A stretch of DNA of 64,000 bases from Mermis nigrescens (taxonomy: Eukaryota > Nematoda > Enoplea > Mermithida > Mermithidae), in NCBI GenBank assembly GCA_036768485.1, contig JAVLUZ010000273.1:252963-316962 (forward strand), given 5' to 3'. This document shows positions 44,001 to 49,605 of this stretch, piece after piece. Position numbers and translations under genes: made by a program. Within the stretch, counting starts at the first letter, position 1, and every line of letters begins with the position of its first letter. The notes beneath the pieces are model-generated. The model was not told where the DNA came from. It did no database searches and saw nothing but the letters and a program-made list of their open reading frames with translations.

Positions 44001-44802
44001 TTAATATGAGTATACTGATTCTAAGTAAAAATCACAATGTATAAGTACATATATGCAACTAATAAACTAATGCACATTTAATTCACATGTACACGCGTTT
44101 GATACAACATGAACTGTGTCGTTATTACATAATTTGTGCATCCATTAGAAGATAAAAACAGAAATTGATTGTCGTTTTGAAAAAGCATTTAATCGAAGTT
44201 CTACATATTCATTTGTCCAACTAGCAACGAGCTAAAGTTTACGATCCCTTCGGAGATACATAAAAATAAAAATTAGAGTCAACCATCTTGTAAACAAGTT
44301 TGGTACTATTATTTAAGCGATATGCAACGCAATAGGAAGCAGAATTAAGTGGACGAACGTTTCACTCAAAGTCTAACTTCACATAAATGACAGCATGTCT
44401 CTAGTTGCACAATAAATTTGAAGAAGAGATACGAAATCAATAAATCCTTCTATAGCCCTATTTATCGTTCGCATAAAAAGCTTAGCGAAATCAATGATTA
44501 TAATAAACAAAACCAGTATAGTACCTAATTAGAATATTGTGATGGTCAGTGATACGTAGTTGACATTATCAAGTGAAGCCATGCTACTGGAAGGGAGTTT
44601 TCGAACTTTCAATGAATTGAAAATGCAAAACAAAATCTCAAAGCAATGTGTGTACGACAAGAGACATTGATTCTCCGCTTATTATTTTCAGCTATTAACC
44701 TTTTAATATAGTGACTATAGCATCTTCTTGAATTTTGGACTTGAATTCGTCGAATCCAAAATACTTTTTGAGCGCTTCTCGAGCCACCTTGACAGTCGTC
44801 AT
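10962..44802 (-). CDS. RECQL5: RecQ5-like ATP-dependent DNA helicase gene, whole span (multi-exon)
   Basis: RecQ-family 3'-5' DNA helicases act in the nucleus. The RecQ5 branch disrupts recombination intermediates and, in vertebrates, binds RNA polymerase II (family knowledge). Eleven exons were found by eye on the minus strand, and all but one of their junctions keep frame directly. Together they carry motif I (MPTGSGKS), motif II (VVDEAHC), motif III (ALTATATP), motif IV (AIVYCRT), motif V ([11 protein letters not shown]), motif VI ([11 protein letters not shown]) and a CxxC zinc-binding segment (CDYC). Spacing between motifs matches human RECQL5 almost residue for residue across several junctions, which is why RecQ5 is preferred over BLM, WRN or RecQ1. 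No HRDC domain was seen, as expected for RecQ5. Exons 12-14, left of 15000, are tentative and a KIX-like exon was not located. Introns reach 6.8 kb and are full of transposons. No stop codon interrupts the exons, so the gene appears intact. Confidence 0.88.
11191..11443 (-). CDS. Probable RECQL5 exon 13 (Ser/Thr/Pro-rich tail)
   Basis: A 253-nt open segment between acceptor TATCTGCAG|CGA and a perfect donor, GACA|GTAAGT. It encodes [20 protein letters not shown], a basic patch [16 protein letters not shown] that could serve as a nuclear signal, a run rich in ST-P-SA repeats, and KVVPYFDS before the donor. Low complexity of this kind is usual in RecQ5 tails. The PYFD end is vaguely like a PCNA-binding aromatic pair, but this is not demonstrable. 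Phase 0 start agrees with exon 12. A transposon ends at 11478, only 35 bp upstream of the acceptor. Confidence 0.55.
11478..11981. mobile_element. hAT-type repeat interrupted by a 266-bp MITE
   Basis: Ends CAGGGCCATATTTAGG and CCTGGACATGGGCCTG. Flanking octamers match only partly. The MITE at 11678-11943 is inserted within it. It lies in the intron just upstream of the exon at 11191-11443. Confidence 0.6.
11678..11943 (-). mobile_element. CATACGTGGGC-family hAT MITE, copy 1
   Basis: Family termini CACACATGGGCG and GCCCACGTATG, with exact 8-bp duplication GTTCCGCC (11670-11677, 11944-11951). The body carries long G/C runs near one end and AT-rich palindromic DNA (AAAATGG...CCATTTT) in the middle. 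Confidence 0.88.
12895..14412. mobile_element. Composite repeat with CCCGAACCCGAA subterminal arrays
   Basis: Both ends carry runs of (AA)CCCGAACCCGAA (about 12906-12955, 13885-13923 and 14361-14412), like the GC-rich subterminal arrays of hAT1-3. Outer ends and target duplication could not be fixed. A hAT4 copy is inserted at 13924-14360. The interval 13040-13860 is AT-rich with no recognised feature. Confidence 0.45.
13924..14360 (+). mobile_element. hAT4 MITE, copy inside CCCGAA repeat
   Basis: Starts CGATGTTTTTTTCTACAAG and ends GTACAAAAAACCGTG. Flanked by ACCCGAAC on both sides (13916-13923, 14361-14368), although the host is itself repetitive here. Contains GTACAAAGATGGTCCC-type repeats at both ends and CGGCGCGAAGCGCCG at 14133-14147. 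Confidence 0.75.
14766..15000 (-). CDS. Probable RECQL5 exon 12 (C-terminal tail)
   Basis: Open frame of 78 residues starting [20 protein letters not shown] with a nematode-style acceptor, GAATTTAG|A, and donor ATTCAA|GTAGGA. Its phases (needs one base at the start, phase 0 at the end) fit exon 11 before and the next exon after. Near its end the segment [10 protein letters not shown] loosely resembles human RECQL5 GFPKGSCPF. The composition is that of an unstructured Ser/Pro/Asn-rich tail. Assignment to RECQL5 is by position and phase only; it could belong to another gene. Confidence 0.55.
15083..15451 (-). mobile_element. hAT5 MITE (CAGACATGCACAGC family), 369 bp
   Basis: Begins CATACATGATCTT and ends GCTGTGCATGTCTG, with near-perfect 8-bp duplication GATATAAG/TATATAAG (15075-15082, 15452-15459). 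CGGCGCTTCGCGCC at 15252-15265. Confidence 0.78.
16010..16260 (+). mobile_element. CATACGTGGGC-family MITE, copy 2 (right end unclear)
   Basis: Starts CATACGTGGGCAGCAAG. The body matches the other copies up to the C-rich end CACGCCCACACA near 16260. The target duplication is not clear. It is followed by a hAT5 fragment (about 16260-16590), into which it may have inserted. Confidence 0.72.
17154..17388 (+). mobile_element. CATACGTGGGC-family MITE, copy 3, inside a hAT5 copy
   Basis: Near-perfect 8-bp duplication TGGGTGAC/TGGTTGAC (17146-17153, 17389-17396). The flanks are two halves of one hAT5 copy (about 17125-17153 and 17389-17755), which dates this insertion after hAT5. Confidence 0.82.
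18548..18982 (+). mobile_element. hAT-type MITE, 435 bp (CATACATGGGC terminus)
   Basis: Near-perfect duplication GTTCCACG/GTTCTACG (18540-18547, 18983-18990). Carries CGGCGCGAAGCGCCG at 18793-18807. A related, shorter copy is at 33939-34281 in the opposite orientation. Confidence 0.8.
19449..19825. mobile_element. hAT-type MITE, 377 bp
   Basis: Ends CATGGGCGTAAGCAGG and CCTGCGTACGCCCCTG, with exact 8-bp duplication GGTATAGT (19441-19448, 19826-19833). Terminus class close to the element nested in hAT1. CGGCGCTTCGCACCG at 19571-19585. Confidence 0.86.
20087..20704. mobile_element. hAT-type MITE, 618 bp
   Basis: Ends CAGTGACGGATCTAGG and TTAAATCCGCCCCTG, with exact 8-bp duplication CGTATACA (20079-20086, 20705-20712). 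Contains a CGGCGCGTAGCACCGG variant hairpin near 20557. Confidence 0.87.
20972..21385. mobile_element. hAT-type MITE, about 414 bp
   Basis: Ends CATAGACGCACAAGG and CTATGTGCATGTATG. GTCCCCA is repeated on both sides (7 of 8 positions). CGGGGCGAAGCGCCG at 21227-21241. Same family as the element at the RECQL5 exon 3 donor (39264-39684), opposite orientation. Confidence 0.7.
21747..21820 (-). CDS. RECQL5: RECQL5 exon 11 (REH motif, start of C-terminal region)
   Basis: Acceptor CGCTTCTAG|ACT and donor CCTCA|GTAAGC (phase 2). It reads [20 protein letters not shown] then SGFP. Human RECQL5 has AREHCLRLLEEALSSN at this place. The join LPIT-TREH keeps phase 0. A hAT-type MITE (21897-22257) ends 76 bp upstream of its acceptor. 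The following KIX-like segment should lie between here and 15000, but I could not find it among the repeats. Confidence 0.78.
21897..22257 (+). mobile_element. hAT5 MITE, 361 bp
   Basis: Starts CAGACATTCACAGCATGGG and ends AGATCATGCATG. Near-perfect duplication CTAGTAAC/CTAGTTAC (21889-21896, 22258-22265). Lies in the intron just upstream of RECQL5 exon 11. Confidence 0.8.
22847..22911 (-). CDS. RECQL5: RECQL5 exon 10 (linker)
   Basis: Acceptor TGTATTCAG|GG and a perfect donor, ACC|GTAAGT. Only one of its three frames is open; it reads [20 protein letters not shown] plus T. It corresponds to human LKEASSRRIPRLTV just before the conserved AREHC. It needs a preceding exon ending in phase 1, and the next exon continues directly with TREH. 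Confidence rests on the good splice sites and the continuation, not on strong conservation. Confidence 0.68.
23677..23782 (-). CDS. RECQL5: RECQL5 exon 9 (acidic/charged linker; 3' end uncertain)
   Basis: Acceptor TTTTATTAG|G in the phase required by exon 8. It encodes [20 protein letters not shown] and then [15 protein letters not shown], a charged helix like the region after GYGDFSRYDEG in human RECQL5. The best-looking donor, CAG|GTTCGG, ends it at 23677 in phase 0, which does not fit exon 10 directly. A weaker donor at 23654 (phase 2) would fit if a 17-nt microexon at 23140-23156 is used. The 3' boundary is therefore open. Confidence 0.75.
24983..25189 (-). CDS. RECQL5: RECQL5 exon 8 (zinc-binding domain)
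   Basis: A 207-nt exon with acceptor TGTATTCAG|G and donor GACAC|GTAAGC. It starts [20 protein letters not shown] and goes on [10 protein letters not shown]. The C...CxxxCxxC set (Cys of [12 protein letters not shown]) is the RecQ zinc site (human CRHAAIAKYFGD...CDHC). Later it carries [13 protein letters not shown], matching human DPELYEGGRKGYGD, a RecQ5-specific feature. This exon is good evidence that the gene is RecQ5 rather than another RecQ. Confidence 0.94.
25637..25904 (+). mobile_element. CATACGTGGGC-family MITE, copy 4
   Basis: Near-perfect duplication GTGGGAAC/GTGGGAGC (25629-25636, 25905-25912). In RECQL5 intron 7. Confidence 0.82.
26969..27063 (-). CDS. RECQL5: RECQL5 exon 7 (linker to zinc region; GC donor)
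   Basis: Acceptor ATATTTTAG|GAA. The 31 residues start [20 protein letters not shown] and include [11 protein letters not shown]. This corresponds to the helical stretch before the CRH motif of RecQ5 (FDALVTFCEELGCRH in human). Read straight through, the frame stops at TAA 12 bases later. A non-canonical GC donor, TCAAA|GCAAGT, restores the phase (2) needed by exon 8 and gives SK-CRH at the junction. An alternative is a short isoform ending at that stop. Confidence 0.82.
27221..28134. mobile_element. Tc1-like foldback element with long inverted arms
   Basis: The left arm starts CAGTGCTCGCCACTAAATTTG after a TA dinucleotide. The right arm ends as its imperfect reverse complement near 28134. 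TTTGAATAATAAAGAACCG at 27238-27256 pairs with 28102-28120, and the inner arms 27311-27425 pair with 27517-27592, so almost the whole element folds on itself. It is interrupted by hAT4 at 27594-28035. The TA duplication on the right is not exact. In RECQL5 intron 6. Confidence 0.75.
27594..28035 (+). mobile_element. hAT4 MITE, 442 bp, inside the foldback element
   Basis: Starts CAGTGTTTTTTGTACAAGG and ends GCAAAAAAAACACTG, with near-perfect duplication GTCAGGAG/GTCAGAAG (27586-27593, 28036-28043). Contains CGGCGCGAAGCGCTG at 27803-27817. Confidence 0.85.
28458..28620 (-). CDS. RECQL5: RECQL5 exon 6 (helicase motif VI)
   Basis: A 163-nt exon with acceptor ATATTTTAAG|G and a strong donor, AGG|GTAAGT. 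It begins [20 protein letters not shown] and continues [15 protein letters not shown]. The [10 protein letters not shown] stretch is motif VI with its arginine finger. The first base completes the arginine codon begun in exon 5. It ends FLKYR, where RecQ5 proteins pass from the helicase core into the zinc-binding region. Confidence 0.96.
28724..28870 (+). mobile_element. hAT2 5' fragment
   Basis: Starts CAGTGATCGGACCGATGG and continues through GAGGCC...TTGCCTCGGCC, matching the left end of hAT2 at 61180. No right terminus was found, so it is truncated. It lies between RECQL5 exons 6 and 5. Confidence 0.6.
29526..29623 (-). CDS. RECQL5: RECQL5 exon 5 (helicase motif V)
   Basis: A 98-nt exon with acceptor CAAATATAG|GTC and donor GTGAG|GTAAAA (phase 2). 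It encodes [20 protein letters not shown] and then [13 protein letters not shown], which is motif V, contacting ATP and DNA. The distance from YHAG in exon 4 to WM here is the same as in human RECQL5, which supports both boundaries. Intron 4 before it is the longest at about 6.8 kb. It holds the MULE-like element, the inverted 31-35 kb repeat pair and the (AACC)n arrays. Confidence 0.93.
31085..32790 (+). repeat. Diverged long repeat, plus-oriented copy, split by a MULE-like element
   Basis: The sequence either side of 31278-32231 matches, in reverse complement, the segment at about 34760-35480 (shared blocks such as GTCTCAAACGAACTTTGG and GAGACCTAATA). The pair forms a diverged inverted repeat inside RECQL5 intron 4. 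Outer limits are approximate. Confidence 0.6.
31278..32231. mobile_element. MULE-like element with tandem-repeat termini, 954 bp
   Basis: Flanked by an exact 9-bp duplication, GACCACTTA (31269-31277, 32232-32240). The empty site is visible in the related repeat near 35320. The inverted termini are about 110 bp each and consist of seven to eight tandem units of the type ATTTCGCCCC(C/T) plus 4-7 bases. Nine-base duplications are typical of Mutator-like elements. No transposase is encoded. Confidence 0.72.
32879..33148 (-). mobile_element. CATACGTGGGC-family MITE, copy 5
   Basis: Exact 8-bp duplication GTCACAGG (32871-32878, 33149-33156). Termini CACACATGGGCG and GCCCACCTATG. Confidence 0.88.
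33310..33830. repeat. Degenerate (AACC)n minisatellite
   Basis: Dominated by CCAACCAAC and AACCAATCAATCAAC units; the plus strand is nearly free of G. Longer sub-repeats occur, e.g. GGCCAACCAACCAATTAAGC repeated around 33660-33690. A second block lies at 34386-34545 beyond an inserted MITE. Confidence 0.85.
33939..34281 (-). mobile_element. hAT-type MITE, related to 18548-18982
   Basis: Exact 8-bp duplication CTTACTTC (33931-33938, 34282-34289). Body matches 18548-18982 in reverse, with an internal loss. It splits the flanking (AACC)n array. Confidence 0.82.
34386..34545. repeat. Degenerate (AACC)n minisatellite, second block
   Basis: Same CCAACCAACCAAC units as 33310-33830. Probably one array before the insertion between them. 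Confidence 0.8.
34760..35480 (-). repeat. Diverged long repeat, inverted copy of 31085-32790
   Basis: Reverse-complement match to the flanks of the MULE-like element. Carries the un-inserted site GTTAGTGGTCGGG near 35320, which confirms the insertion boundary there. Confidence 0.6.
35632..35995 (+). mobile_element. hAT5 MITE, old copy
   Basis: Body order matches hAT5 (GCATAGTATGGAAATTTG... to AAGATCATGCATAC), with GCGTGAAGCGCCG near 35852. Target duplication not legible. Confidence 0.55.
36446..36559 (-). CDS. RECQL5: RECQL5 exon 4 (helicase motif IV)
   Basis: A 114-nt exon, phase 0 at both ends, with acceptor GTTTTTTAAG|GAC and donor AAAAG|GTTCTT. Its 38 residues begin [20 protein letters not shown] (motif IV) and end with [10 protein letters not shown]. 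Human RECQL5 has GIVYCRTREACEQLA and KAYHAGLKAS at these places. The exon is too short to stand out as an ORF and was found by the YCRT and YHAG motifs. It is flanked on both sides by repeat-derived intron sequence. Confidence 0.93.
36980..38690 (+). mobile_element. Decayed hAT2/hAT3-family copy
   Basis: Collinear with parts of hAT3 (49990-52550) and, in reverse, hAT2 (61730-63460). Shared blocks include TTAGAATTTCACGAAGTG, AAACATGCATGTAACAGC and the closing CTCAACTCTGGACCTTA. Termini are lost. CGGCGCTTCGCGC at 37987-37999. Lies in RECQL5 intron 3. Confidence 0.6.
38862..38990. repeat. Short (AACC)/(AATC) repeat patch
   Basis: CAACTAATCAATCAATGACTAACC-type units, similar to the arrays at 33-34 kb but shorter and more degenerate. 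Confidence 0.65.
39264..39684. mobile_element. hAT-type MITE inserted at the RECQL5 exon 3 splice donor
   Basis: Starts CATACATGCACATATGG and ends CTTGTGCACCTATG. 8-bp duplication TTGATACC/TTGGTACC (39256-39263, 39685-39692). The right-hand duplication contains the last base of exon 3 and the first seven intron bases (minus strand G|GTACCAA). CAGCGCTTAGCGCCAG variant hairpin near 39407. Confidence 0.82.
39692..39918 (-). CDS. RECQL5: RECQL5 exon 3 (helicase motif III)
   Basis: A 227-nt exon with acceptor TCTGAATAG|GT and donor AAG|GTACCAA. It encodes [20 protein letters not shown] (motif III, couples ATP hydrolysis to unwinding), then [15 protein letters not shown], closely matching human RECQL5 FRANLFYDVQFKEL. 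Joining exon 2 (ending TTA G) to this exon keeps frame and spacing exactly. The donor lies inside the 8-bp target duplication of a MITE inserted at 39264-39684, so transposon DNA begins eight bases into the intron. Confidence 0.95.
40702..41341. mobile_element. hAT-type repeat (GGCGGATTTAAGG class)
   Basis: Ends TAGGCGGATTTAAGG and TCCTCCGCCACTG; the flanking octamers are A-rich and only partly alike. Two variant hairpins (CGGCGCTTTGCACCG, CCGGCGGTTCGCACC). A similar older copy seems to occupy about 12287-12735. Confidence 0.6.
41678..42073 (-). mobile_element. hAT5 MITE, 396 bp
   Basis: Near-perfect duplication CTTCTCAC/CTTCTGAC (41670-41677, 42074-42081). Followed by a tandem partial copy with CGGCGCTTCGCACC at 42486-42499. 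In RECQL5 intron 2. Confidence 0.75.
42860..43098. other. 3' end of RECQL5 intron-2 region, no feature
   Basis: The exon 2 frame stays open to 42815 on the minus strand, but beyond the donor at 43099 the translation loses all RecQ similarity; it is intron. Confidence 0.6.
43099..43497 (-). CDS. RECQL5: RECQL5 exon 2 (helicase motifs I-II)
   Basis: A 399-nt exon with acceptor CCTTTTTTAAG|AT and donor TTAG|GTGCAC. It opens with [19 protein letters not shown], the Walker A/motif I that binds ATP. It continues through [12 protein letters not shown] (motif Ia) and LYVTPEMAS (Ib) to [19 protein letters not shown]. That last stretch is the Walker B DEAH box plus the aromatic-rich loop typical of RecQ enzymes ([15 protein letters not shown]). 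All catalytic residues are present: K of GKS, D and E of DEAH. The open frame runs past the donor into the intron; family alignment places the true end at the G before GTGCAC. Confidence 0.95.
43701..44690. other. RECQL5 intron 1, non-coding
   Basis: AT-rich with no repeat termini that I can define and no open exon. Confidence 0.5.
44700..44802 (-). CDS. RECQL5: RECQL5 exon 1 (start codon, N-terminus)
   Basis: Encodes 34 residues starting [20 protein letters not shown], followed by [14 protein letters not shown]. This matches the N-terminal segment of RecQ5 (LKKVFGFDSF in human), the wedge before helicase motif 0. The ATG at 44802 is the chosen start: an in-frame TAA lies seven codons upstream with no ATG between. 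The donor is AAAG|GTTAAT, phase 1, and it joins the AT that opens exon 2 to give a GAT codon. The 1.2-kb intron to exon 2 (43498-44699) holds repeat remnants and no other exon that I can see. Confidence 0.85.
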
Positions 44803-45206
44803 TCTCCTTGTCACAACGAGTTATAAATGTATCATCAATATGCCAAATTTAAAAACGTAACCCTACAAATAGAGTAATTGTATATATATCATAGTATCCA
44901 TCATCCCGCAAACCTGAAAAAATTCGACTAATACTCCGCTTTTTCCAAGACTCGTAGAAAATGGTATAAAAAAGTGAGTCCGACAAACACATTTTTCTGA
45001 AAACCGCGTATTACTTATATATACTTATTAAAAGCACAGAATGTAAAATCTGAACGTATCCCAACGTTGCCACAATCTGAGAATTCTGCAGAAGATAAGC
45101 AATGGCGGCTTCTCTCTCCGCACTCACTAAGCCTTTGGGAAGAGAGGATCAGGCACGCTGAAATACAGTCTTGGAATAAAAGCAGTCGGCATGCAAATAG
45201 CAGCAA

Positions 45207-45610
45207 CAGGCCCGTATCCAGGAAGTGGCCAATAAGAGGGGAGGGGGCGCGGATCCAACATAAATTGGTCCATATCTCGGAAAATTCGCCGGAATAGCTC
45301 GCGAAAACCGGATTTTTCGACGTTCCTCGACATGCTCTATCCATTAAGATGATTAAATTTGAACTTTTCTTTAAAAAAATGTTTTTCATTCAAAAAGCTA
45401 TATAAAAAGTGTCATTTTTTGGTCGCGCTTGAGCCAAAATGATGGAAAATACTTGACATCCGGCGCCAAGCGCAGAAAATTTCAAGATTTTACGACAAAG
45501 ACATTCAATTTTTCCGCGTTTCCGTATATTATCTCGCCTTTTAAAATTTTTGTACGGCCAAGGGCAGGGGGTGGACTGCCCCCTCACCACACCCCTTAAA
45601 TAAGGCCCTG
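45207..45610. mobile_element. hAT-type MITE, 404 bp
   Basis: Ends CAGGCCCGTATCCAGG and TTAAATAAGGCCCTG. Near-perfect duplication AGCAGCAA/AGTAGCAA (45199-45206, 45611-45618). Lies about 400 bp upstream of the RECQL5 start codon, so it may bear on the promoter region. Confidence 0.8.
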
Positions 45611-46271
45611 AGTAGCAATGTTGAGACTAAACCTAAAATCTTACTAATAAGATTATATATGGAAATAAATTTTAAAAACCCTAACGTTAAAAAAATAGAA
45701 AAAATTCGACGGGGTTTAAGTGCATAAGTGCCAAAAATCCAAGGTTTTTAAGCGGATTGCTGATTTTTCCCATTTCTAACGAAATCCATATTCTGCAATT
45801 TAGCCTTCTTAAATTTTCACTAACTCATTTTTCAATTGCGAACTTTAGAGCCTTTTGGTGTCCTCTGGTAGCATCTTCATGAGTTTATATTTTCTGCGCC
45901 TTCTTTCCACCTTTTCTGCACGTTTTGCAAAAATTGCTCTCTAAACTCATTGTTTATTTCTCACGAACCGGTCGGTATTGAGTTCGGTACATTAGCCATT
46001 AGATATTGCACGTAACCTGTATCTTCATATGCGTGAGCATTCTGCTTTCGTCGACTATTTCGCCTTTCAATGCATTTATAAATCGTATTTTTTTAACTCA
46101 TTTTTGTTATCACCACGTTTATTCATTCCGTTCACTGGTGTGGCCAATGGGGAGGGGGAGAAAGGGGAACTCCCCTTCTTGGGAAAATTTCGACATGTTC
46201 CAGAACTGAGCAATATGATTGCATGATACTGTTCTGCGACGTGAAATCGAAAAATTCGACGCTTCGCGCCG

Positions 46272-49135
46272 ATTTACAAATTACGAGTACAAATTACAAA
46301 TTTTATTCGCCGATCCGACAACAAACCAAGTAACATTAGTACATTGATAAGTAACGAGAAAAAGAAGAAATATGAACATACACAGAAAGGCAAGTCAATA
46401 AAATACATAAATAGTCGAGGAAAGCGGGATAACGTAAAGGCAGTACATAAACTGCGCTTATTTACGCCCCTGAATTGAATGATTAAGATCAACCCTTCTC
46501 AATCTATTAAGAAAAACATGTCTATTTGGAGCACTTATAACTTCCTCAGGTAGAGAATTCCAAACAGAGATTACTCGATTACAAATTCAAATTTTCTGCA
46601 GTTTTTGTTTGCCCGATTAACAAAAAGCTTACAAGAATTCATTGCTCGATTTGAATTAGTATTAAACGTAAAGAAATCCTCAAAAGGCAGAATATTAAAT
46701 CTAATAATAGAAAAAGCTAAAGTGAGGTCATTATATAAACGCCTTAATTCAAGTCTTTCTAATCCAAGTTGAACCAATCTCTGATCATATGAAAGACTTT
46801 TATCATTGAAAAGTCGTTTTGTGAACCTATGTTGGACACCCTCAACGGAATCTATGTCGCAATGTAGAAAAGGGTTCCAAACAACCGATCCGTATTCAAG
46901 TACAGGTCTCACATAAATAACAAAGGCTTTACGAAATGAAGATTTATCTTTAGAAACAAAACTGCGTAAGATTAAATGGCCTAACTGCAATCCTTTTGTC
47001 ACAATATTTTCACAGTGTGATCTAGAAGTAAGGTCAGAGTTCAGAAAGACACCTAAATCTTTAACGCAGTTCGTATTGAGGGGCAAAATGAAATCACTTA
47101 AGTAATAATAATGCTTAGGATTTGATTTCCCAAAATATAAGACTGCACATTTATTAATTTAAATTTGTAGTTGCCAAGAATTGACCCATTCCTGAATATA
47201 ATGTAAGTCTGCTTGAAGAGTCAAAAAAATTGCAGAAAGATTCCAGACTTTCACATCATCAGCAAAAAAGCAAAATTACTACGTCGTTGGATATCACCCA
47301 AATCATTAACAAAAATTAAAAAGAGGATAGGACCTAAAATACTACCCTGTGAAACCCCGCTAATCACAGCAAGTGATTGAGAGTAATAATTTCAGTTTTT
47401 ACCTGTTGAGATCTTAGCTTATTAATGCCGTAGGAAGCAAGCTTGACAAGTAGTTTACTATGTGAAACTGTGTCAAGAGCCTTACAAAAATCAATATATA
47501 CAATATCAATAGTAGAGCCTTCATCTAAATATTTTGACCACTTATTTTTACAGTTTAATAATTATAATGCGCATGATTTATTTTTCCTAAAGCCAAACTG
47601 TCGCTCAGTTAATAAATTAAATTTATCCAAAAGAGATAACGAGGGACTTATTTACAATAAATTCCGTTCGTTTGCAGGCGACGCAACATAAAGAGACACG
47701 AACGATAATTTTCAACTGAAGACGTATATATCCCTTTTTTGTGTATGGGAACATTCAGCGCTTTACGCCATAAATCAGGTATCCGTCCTGTTCTGTAAGA
47801 AACATTGAAAATTGTCTCTAAAGGTACTAGCAAAACTCTCTTAAGTTTCTTCAAAAAGTAGGCGCATAAGCCATCGGGTCCGAGTGAATGCGATGGTTTA
47901 AGCATACTTAGAGATTCAGAAATCGTAACGAAGTCAAATTTAGTGGATATATGGCAAATTTCATTAGTAGACCTCTTTGCAAAATGAGGAATTATATTAT
48001 TATCAACAACAAAATTGCTAGCGAAAAAGTAGGTATTGAAAGTTTCAGCTTTTTCAACATCACTTTCAACGGTTTCTCTGTTATGTACTAAAATAGGGGT
48101 TGTCTTTCTCTTTTCAAGGCGGCTATTGACAAAAGAATAAAATTTCTTCATGTTATTAGAATTAAGTAGCTTACGTTCTTCACATGCAAAATAATTCCCT
48201 GATGCCACTGTTATTTCTTTATTCAGTTTCTTGTATTTAGCTGAGATAAGTGGACAATGTGTGCATTTGTATTTTTTCCAAAGCTTCCTTTTGTTTATTT
48301 GCATTTTACGAACAGAATTTGGCAAAGTATTTTTGTGCACGCTTTGCTTCAATGGAACATAACTATGGATAGTGTCAAATAATATTTCCAAAAAGACTCC
48401 ATAAAAATCGTTTATATCAACACAATACATAAAACTGATGTGCCAATCTATAGAGGATAAGAAAATCTCAATTGAATTTTAATCTGCTTTTTTAAATCAT
48501 ATTCAAGACAACGTTGATCAACTTTCAAGCTGACAGGTAGCATGAAGCTAATACTGGAGTGATCACTATTGGAAAAAGGCTCAATCGTAGCTACGTTAAA
48601 TAAAAGATCACGTGAGGTGCATAAAATTAGATCTAAAGCATTATTATTCCTATTGGGTTCCGTGGATAACAATAAAAGACCAGAGTTAACAAAGCTCTCA
48701 TAGAAAACTTGCGCGCTGGGTTCCTATAAACAGAAACGTGATTTAAGTTTGAATTTGGCAAGTTAAAATCACCTAAGACAATAAAATTTTCTGAATTTTC
48801 TACATAGTATTCAAGCAAACGACAAAGATTGAAAGCAAAATTTATATTGTACTTTGGAGAACGATAACACATTATGAATTTAATCGGTTTGTCACATGTA
48901 TGGAGATCACAAATTATTACTTCAAGCAAATTAAAGATTCCTCTATACGAATCATATCAAGTTTTAACGACTTTTTGTAGAAAACTGCTACTCCACCACC
49001 TTTTTGTTTCATCCTATCACATCTATGCACCGAATACGCCACATGAGAGCAAATTAATCCATCAGAGATTAATTCGTGTAACCAAATTTCAGAAACAAGT
49101 GATATCAAAAGTCTCAGATTAAAGCAGAGTACCTA
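46272..49135 (-). mobile_element. Non-LTR retrotransposon (LINE), 5'-truncated, degenerate copy
   Basis: Same family as the plus-strand copy at 53133-55946. The copy begins inside the endonuclease domain near 49135 and ends with a variable TTTGTA-type tail after GCGAATAAAA around 46272-46305. 5' truncation and a short simple-repeat tail are typical of target-primed LINE insertion. It stands head to head with the other copy, about 4 kb apart, with the hAT3 element between them. Confidence 0.9.
46571..49108 (-). pseudogene. Broken LINE polyprotein (endonuclease + reverse transcriptase)
   Basis: Reading from 49108 leftward: an AP-endonuclease fragment with SDGLICSHVAYSVHRCDR; a second frame with FIVLGDFNLPNSNLN (48929-48633); RT N-terminal part with LKPSHSLGPDGLCAYFLKKL (48430-47648); and the C-terminal thumb with KDLGVFLNSDLTSRSHC and RPVLEYGSVVWNP (47086-46571). 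The frame changes at least three times. The central RT palm (47100-47650), where the catalytic FADD box belongs, has no continuous frame. Not functional. Confidence 0.88.
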
Positions 49136-49605
49136 AATCAGATAACTTGTTTTTTCTATCTTTTGACAGTTTCTATCGTTTTATTGCAGAAAAATTAGGA
49201 AAATTAGCGCTTCGCGCGCATTATAAGCATTTTTTCCGTCGAAAACGTAAAGTTTATTTAAATACATTTTTTATTGCTTAAATAGTGCAGGACGATTTAA
49301 AAAGCCCAAAAAACACATTACTAAACGGCCCCCGCTCATTTTTATGGCTTTCGTAGATGGAAATGTTTTGGGATCCTCCTCGGTCTGGCTAAATCCTGGC
49401 TACGTACGCCTATGTTGATTCCAGGGTTGCCAAGTGCTCTTAAACAATAAAATTTGTATTTGTATTTGTATATATAACCCCCAATTTTAACCTCAAAGTG
49501 CCTGAAAAAACCCCAACCAATGGTTAAGCATGGGCGCAAAAAGAGTCTCATTCGTTAAAAAATGCCTCCAACTGTCTCAAAAAAAACCCCAAAATGGGTA
49601 AAAAA